Assembly (NCBI RefSeq): GCF_026262505.1
Contig: NC_067203.1
Coordinates: 20,565,411 to 20,629,410 of the forward strand
Direction: 5' to 3'
Source of the DNA: Trichomonas vaginalis G3
Taxonomy: Eukaryota; Parabasalia; Trichomonadida; Trichomonadidae
DNA length: 64,000 bases
Shown here: positions 60,711-64,000 of the stretch, one piece after another
Position numbering within the stretch: position 1 is the stretch's first letter
How the letters are laid out: each line of letters begins with the position of its first letter
Position numbers and translations under genes: made by a program
Notes under the pieces: generated by a model
The model's database searches: none
The model's input: only the letters and a program-made list of their open reading frames with translations
What the model was told of the DNA's origin: nothing

Positions 60711-60724
60711 GGTGAGATCTCACC
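60711..60724. repeat. Palindrome module GGTGAGATCTCACC, site 6
   Basis: Equivalent of site 1 in the second element, same position and orientation relative to its genes. Confidence 0.85.
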
Positions 60725-60745
60725 TCTTTTTTCACCCTGTTGAAT

Positions 60746-61273
60746 TCATTGCTTTATAACTCTCTTCCTTGGTTTCTTTTTAGTTGCTTTCTTCACGTCT
60801 GTCTCCAACTTGACTGTCTTTCTTCTTCGGCCGTAATGATACCAGTTACTTCCACCAGTCAATGGGTCAAATGGTCTTTCATAAGGGTTTTCATACATTC
60901 CATAGGGACCATACGGAAGAACTACTGGTGGAGAAGAAACATTTTCTTTAGTTCCATCGACTCTATTTAAATGCATTGTTTCACCTTTCATCTGGTCATT
61001 AAAGTCTTTTGCGTGTTTTGCAAACTCATCGTCCTTTCCTAAAGCATTTTCTGACTCAGTCGCAACCAAATTGGATGCTTTATTTATGAGCCCTATTTTA
61101 TTTAATCTTAACTTCTTTGCAACCCAGCCTCCAATCTTCCCTTTATTTGCATCTAATGTCTTTGAAACCCTTCCTCCACTCATTTTATTTACTGCGTCAT
61201 AAGCTCCAAGTGCTTTTGCTCCAAATGCTAATGCTTTTGTTCCCATTGCGCCTAAAGCTGCCCAAGCTACCAT
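60746..61273 (-). CDS. Maverick 2 Ala/Gly-rich basic protein
   Basis: 175 residues, one difference seen from the copy at 37,879-38,406. Hydrophobic Ala/Gly N-terminus and basic KKPRKRVIKQ end. Confidence 0.7.
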   Translation of the reverse strand: MVAWAALGAMGTKALAFGAKALGAYDAVNKMSGGRVSKTLDANKGKIGGWVAKKLRLNKIGLINKASNLVATESENALGKDDEFAKHAKDFNDQMKGETMHLNRVDGTKENVSSPPVVLPYGPYGMYENPYERPFDPLTGGSNWYHYGRRRKTVKLETDVKKATKKKPRKRVIKQ

Positions 61274-61498
61274 TTACCCCATATTAAAATCATCTCTCTT
61301 CAATATTATCTCATAAAAGTTCTCGTTACTGGAGAAAGTCAATGAAACATAAACATTCTCACGGGCTTCGCCCTCACCGCTTTGCGGTCTATCTAACTTC
61401 TTTCTTATCTCATCTATACGCTTCAAAATGTCTGAACAATTGCTAACATCTTCTACAACAGTTATTTCATCATGAATGACCTTCAAAAACAAACTCAT
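61274..61498 (-). CDS. Maverick 2 small protein (74 aa)
   Basis: Near-identical to 38,407-38,631; abuts both neighbours. Confidence 0.6.
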   Translation of the reverse strand: MSLFLKVIHDEITVVEDVSNCSDILKRIDEIRKKLDRPQSGEGEARENVYVSLTFSSNENFYEIILKRDDFNMG

Positions 61499-62380
61499 TT
61501 AATATGCTATTAAAATCATCTCAATAATGAGTCCATCCTTTCCATCTTTAGGTAGCACAACATCTTTCATTGAAGAAGGTTCGACAAGTCTTATGTTAAA
61601 CTTACTGACAAAGTTTGTTATACTATAATGCTTCGGCGGCGAATACATGTAGTTTGAAAGACATAATATAGATTCTTCAGCAAATTCACTTATACTGGAT
61701 TTTATAACAATGTTCTCACGAGACCAAATACCGCCAATTGACAATCTTGTAAGCAATCCTGCTGAACCTTCTACTGTAAACGTCGATGGTAACATTCCAC
61801 GAAGGTCATCTATTGACATCGTTGAGTCACTGTATTTAAATATTTTCTTAAAGCAATCGTCATTATCTAACCATGCAATAGCTTTGAAGTTTTCATTCTA
61901 ATATACATCTGCTTCATTAAATGTAAATCCTGACTTCTTTGCAGAGATGACTTTAAAATCTATTGAGTTTGTTTCAAAATTATATGCTATGGTAACTTCT
62001 GAAGGTAATGGATGTCCTTCCGCAGTCAGTTGTTCTCTCACTACCGTTTGAAGCTTTGTATTAAAAACTTTCATGTCATCTCCTGTATCTAAGTTCACAT
62101 ACACAGCAACAGGAAAACTATCTTGCTTCTTTGTTTCATCATTATACCTCAAAACATTAAAGTTCTTCAATAATATTGTTCTTCCTGCTGGAATACTTCG
62201 AACCTGTCTGATTTCAATAGCTTTCTCACCTCCTACATACTCTACCCAGTGTCTTGGATATTCATAAGTATACTGACTTTCTTGAATTTTGGTTGGTTTC
62301 ATCATAACGTGTTCATAGTATATCTTTATACTCTTGTCAGTTAGACTCGGTGCTATGTTCTGAATATTTCTGACTTGCAT
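61499..62380 (-). pseudogene. Maverick 2 capsid-type protein region (broken)
   Basis: Same gene as 38,632-39,515, start MQVRNIQNIAPS. Looks broken once. Beta-rich, possible minor capsid protein; 16 bases from the divergent ATPase start. Confidence 0.55.
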
Positions 62381-62396
62381 TTTTAATGGAGATAAA

Positions 62397-63284
62397 ATGA
62401 AGCATTTAATACATGACGTAGATGAAGACATGAATGAAACTACAGACAAACTTAACTCTTCTCTCATTCTTCCTTTCAGTAAGGACTATGAGTTCTGTTC
62501 AAATGGTGTTTATTTCTATTGTGGAAAGATGGGTTCAGGTAAGACATTTAACCTCATTCGTCATATACTCATAACAGAACGTTTAGGTCAAGATTCATAT
62601 TATGACCAAATCATTATATCAGCAACTTCAGACTCTATGGACTCAACAGCGAAAACATTTATGTCAAAAGTTCAAGCCTCTGTCGTTAAAGTTCCAGACA
62701 GTGAACTCATTGAATTTCTTCAACGTTACATTCGACGTAAGAGGAAATATTATGCCATCGTTGAATTTATACAGTCAGGAATGCAAAAGACTTCAGAAGA
62801 GATGGAAAGAATTATTGACAAACACCACTTACGTCAATACTCAGGAGTTTACGATATGAAACGACTTACAAACTACATTCTATCAAAACTTTCAAAATAC
62901 CCCTTCAAAAAGTATCCTTCAAACACTCTGCTCGTTTGTGACGACTTCGCTGGTAAAGGTTTAGTGTCAAAGCCTGACTCACCATTAGCTAACATCATTA
63001 CTAAAGTCAGACATTACCACTTAACTGTAGCAATACTTATGCAAACATGGAGGTTTTTAGCTTTAAACATAAAACGTCTCATAACTGACTTCGTTATCTT
63101 TCAAGGTTTCTCACGTTATGATATTGAACTCATTTGGAAACAGTCAGGTATAACATTACCTTTTGAAGAAATTTGGGAAGCATATAAGTCTCTCATCTCT
63201 CCTCGTTCATACCTTGAGATTCATATCATGACTAATACCATTAAAGTCAAAAATATTCCATGGGAACGACCAACATTGTTTTAA
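62397..63284 (+). CDS. Maverick 2 packaging ATPase (FtsK/HerA type)
   Basis: 295 residues in one frame. Walker A is GKMGSGKT (43-50) and Walker B NTLLVCDDF (about 176-184) followed by an SPLANIITKVRHYHLTVAILMQT segment like sensor regions of A32-type ATPases. The family pumps DNA into preformed capsids of Polintons and related viruses. Its stop overlaps by 4 bases the stop of the converging gene, and its start is divergent from the capsid-type gene. Looks whole. Confidence 0.85.
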   Translation: MKHLIHDVDEDMNETTDKLNSSLILPFSKDYEFCSNGVYFYCGKMGSGKTFNLIRHILITERLGQDSYYDQIIISATSDSMDSTAKTFMSKVQASVVKVPDSELIEFLQRYIRRKRKYYAIVEFIQSGMQKTSEEMERIIDKHHLRQYSGVYDMKRLTNYILSKLSKYPFKKYPSNTLLVCDDFAGKGLVSKPDSPLANIITKVRHYHLTVAILMQTWRFLALNIKRLITDFVIFQGFSRYDIELIWKQSGITLPFEEIWEAYKSLISPRSYLEIHIMTNTIKVKNIPWERPTLF

Positions 63285-63724
63285 AGTTTAACCTTCAATT
63301 GACTGATGGTAAACAAATTCCATGCATCTCTGTCGCCATTTCTGTTAATATTTTTGCTGTCATTCATATCATCCACTTCCCCATCCGTTAGCTTTTGAAG
63401 ATATGCGTTAGAATAGCTGTTCTTAAATGAAGGCTTTTCACCTTTGAGAGCATAAACTCTATAACTTTCTGCATACTTTATGTTTGAACCTCCTGAGCCA
63501 TCATTGACATAAATTTTTATAGGCTTCCACCCTTTGTTCATGTTCCTGCTTCTTCCCTTAGCTCTTTTGTTCAGTAGTTCTACATCTTTATACACAGCAC
63601 CTATCTCAGTGAATTCAACAATATTTTCGTTCGTTAGCTTTACATTCAAACCCTTGTCGAGTATATTGTTCATTTCATACATATAAAAGGTTTTTATTCT
63701 ATATGAAATGAGAAGCAAATCCAT
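63281..63724 (-). CDS. Maverick 2 protein of unknown function
   Basis: About 147 residues from ATG 63,724 (MDLLLISYRIKTFYMYEMNN); an earlier ATG at 63,799 is possible but overlaps the divergent frame more. Middle segment WKPIKIYVNDGSGGSNIKYA. Family unknown. Looks whole. Confidence 0.6.
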   Translation of the reverse strand: MDLLLISYRIKTFYMYEMNNILDKGLNVKLTNENIVEFTEIGAVYKDVELLNKRAKGRSRNMNKGWKPIKIYVNDGSGGSNIKYAESYRVYALKGEKPSFKNSYSNAYLQKLTDGEVDDMNDSKNINRNGDRDAWNLFTISQLKVKL

Positions 63725-64000
63725 CTTAGCTGGTGCCGTTAATGTTCCAATTGAACCAACATCAAATGTTGACTCACGAACGACAAACAATATTGTCATA
63801 AAGAACTATAGTTCAGAGTGTTTGAAAGAACCAGAACCAGAGCTGAAATCCGTGAATTTAAACACAGCTTCAAACGCTAACGCTACATCAGATGTTAAGT
63901 TAGAGTATCCACCACTGGACCAAATTCTTTCAAGAGAAGCCAACGACAATCCTTACACAAATGTTCAAACAAATCCTTCAGATAACGTAGACCATTACCT
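63708..64000 (+). CDS. Maverick 2 plus-strand gene leaving the window (partial)
   Basis: An open frame of 97 codons from ATG 63,708 (MRSKSILAGAVNVPIEPTSN) runs past the window edge. Hydrophilic, Asn/Ser/Thr-rich; its first 17 bases overlap the head of the minus-strand gene. Counterpart of 40,842-41,457. Confidence 0.6.
   Translation, partial: MRSKSILAGAVNVPIEPTSNVDSRTTNNIVIKNYSSECLKEPEPELKSVNLNTASNANATSDVKLEYPPLDQILSREANDNPYTNVQTNPSDNVDHY

Larger units (their letters stand above)
60087..64000 (+). mobile_element. Maverick/Polinton element 2, left end, runs off the window
   Basis: Starts AGTTAGTAAAC, related to the end of Maverick 1 but diverged over the outer 150-200 bp. From about 60,250 on it is nearly identical to 37,380-41,100 of Maverick 1, in the same orientation. 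Parts seen: TIR gene, Ala/Gly-rich protein, small protein, capsid-type region, packaging ATPase, unknown gene and a plus-strand frame reaching the edge. One break in the part seen; otherwise it looks whole. Confidence 0.9.

Overview
The window looks like nuclear DNA of a trichomonad parasite, most probably Trichomonas vaginalis or a close relative. The reasons are the AT-rich, apparently intronless and closely spaced genes with very short leaders, typical trichomonad families (a long ankyrin-repeat protein, WGANGG glycine-rich proteins, R2R3 Myb) and two giant Maverick/Polinton elements that fill the right-hand 40%. Species is inferred from family resemblance only.

Host region (1-37,284). From left to right: the first 659 codons of a large helical protein, possibly BEACH-like (- strand, running off the left edge); an EGF/IPT-type membrane protein (+); a choline-transporter-like membrane protein (+) whose true 5' end seems shifted out of frame; a coiled-coil protein (-); a 1.1-kb TIR element in a TTAA site; a glycine-rich protein (-); a VPS9-like protein (+); a 3.0-kb long-TIR foldback element in a TA site; an 11-repeat ankyrin protein (-) whose last 8 codons come from that element; a small tail-anchored protein (-); HMG-CoA synthase (+); VPS15-type kinase/HEAT/WD protein with a myristoylation start (+); an R2R3 Myb factor (+); a coiled-coil protein (+); two tandem paralogous type I surface proteins (-), each carrying one in-frame stop; NAD-dependent glycerol-3-phosphate dehydrogenase (-) lacking an obvious start codon; and a second, C-terminally truncated glycine-rich paralogue (-). 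A cluster of perfect and near-perfect hairpins and a possible oxidoreductase relic lie just before the first Maverick.

Maverick 1 (37,285-58,992, 21.7 kb) has about 620-bp terminal inverted repeats and a 5-bp target duplication (TAGTT), so it is structurally whole at its ends, but roughly ten breaks affect its genes. Parts: packaging ATPase, capsid-type proteins, penton-like protein, a large fibre with a phage tail-collar-like end, integrase, KilA-N proteins, protein-primed DNA polymerase B, major capsid protein and several small basic or membrane proteins. Ends that match almost perfectly suggest a young insertion. A palindromic module recurs five times inside it and three genes share a T-rich leader. 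Maverick 2 starts at 60,087 in the same orientation and leaves the window; its interior is nearly identical to Maverick 1 but its extreme terminus has diverged. One host gene (59,085-59,858) sits in the 1.1 kb between the two.

Host genes of note form a loose endosomal theme (VPS15 of the class III PI3-kinase complex and a VPS9-like Rab5-type exchange factor), but nothing suggests co-regulation. The most curious host-side pattern is that two unrelated TIR elements have each landed exactly on the stop codon of a gene.
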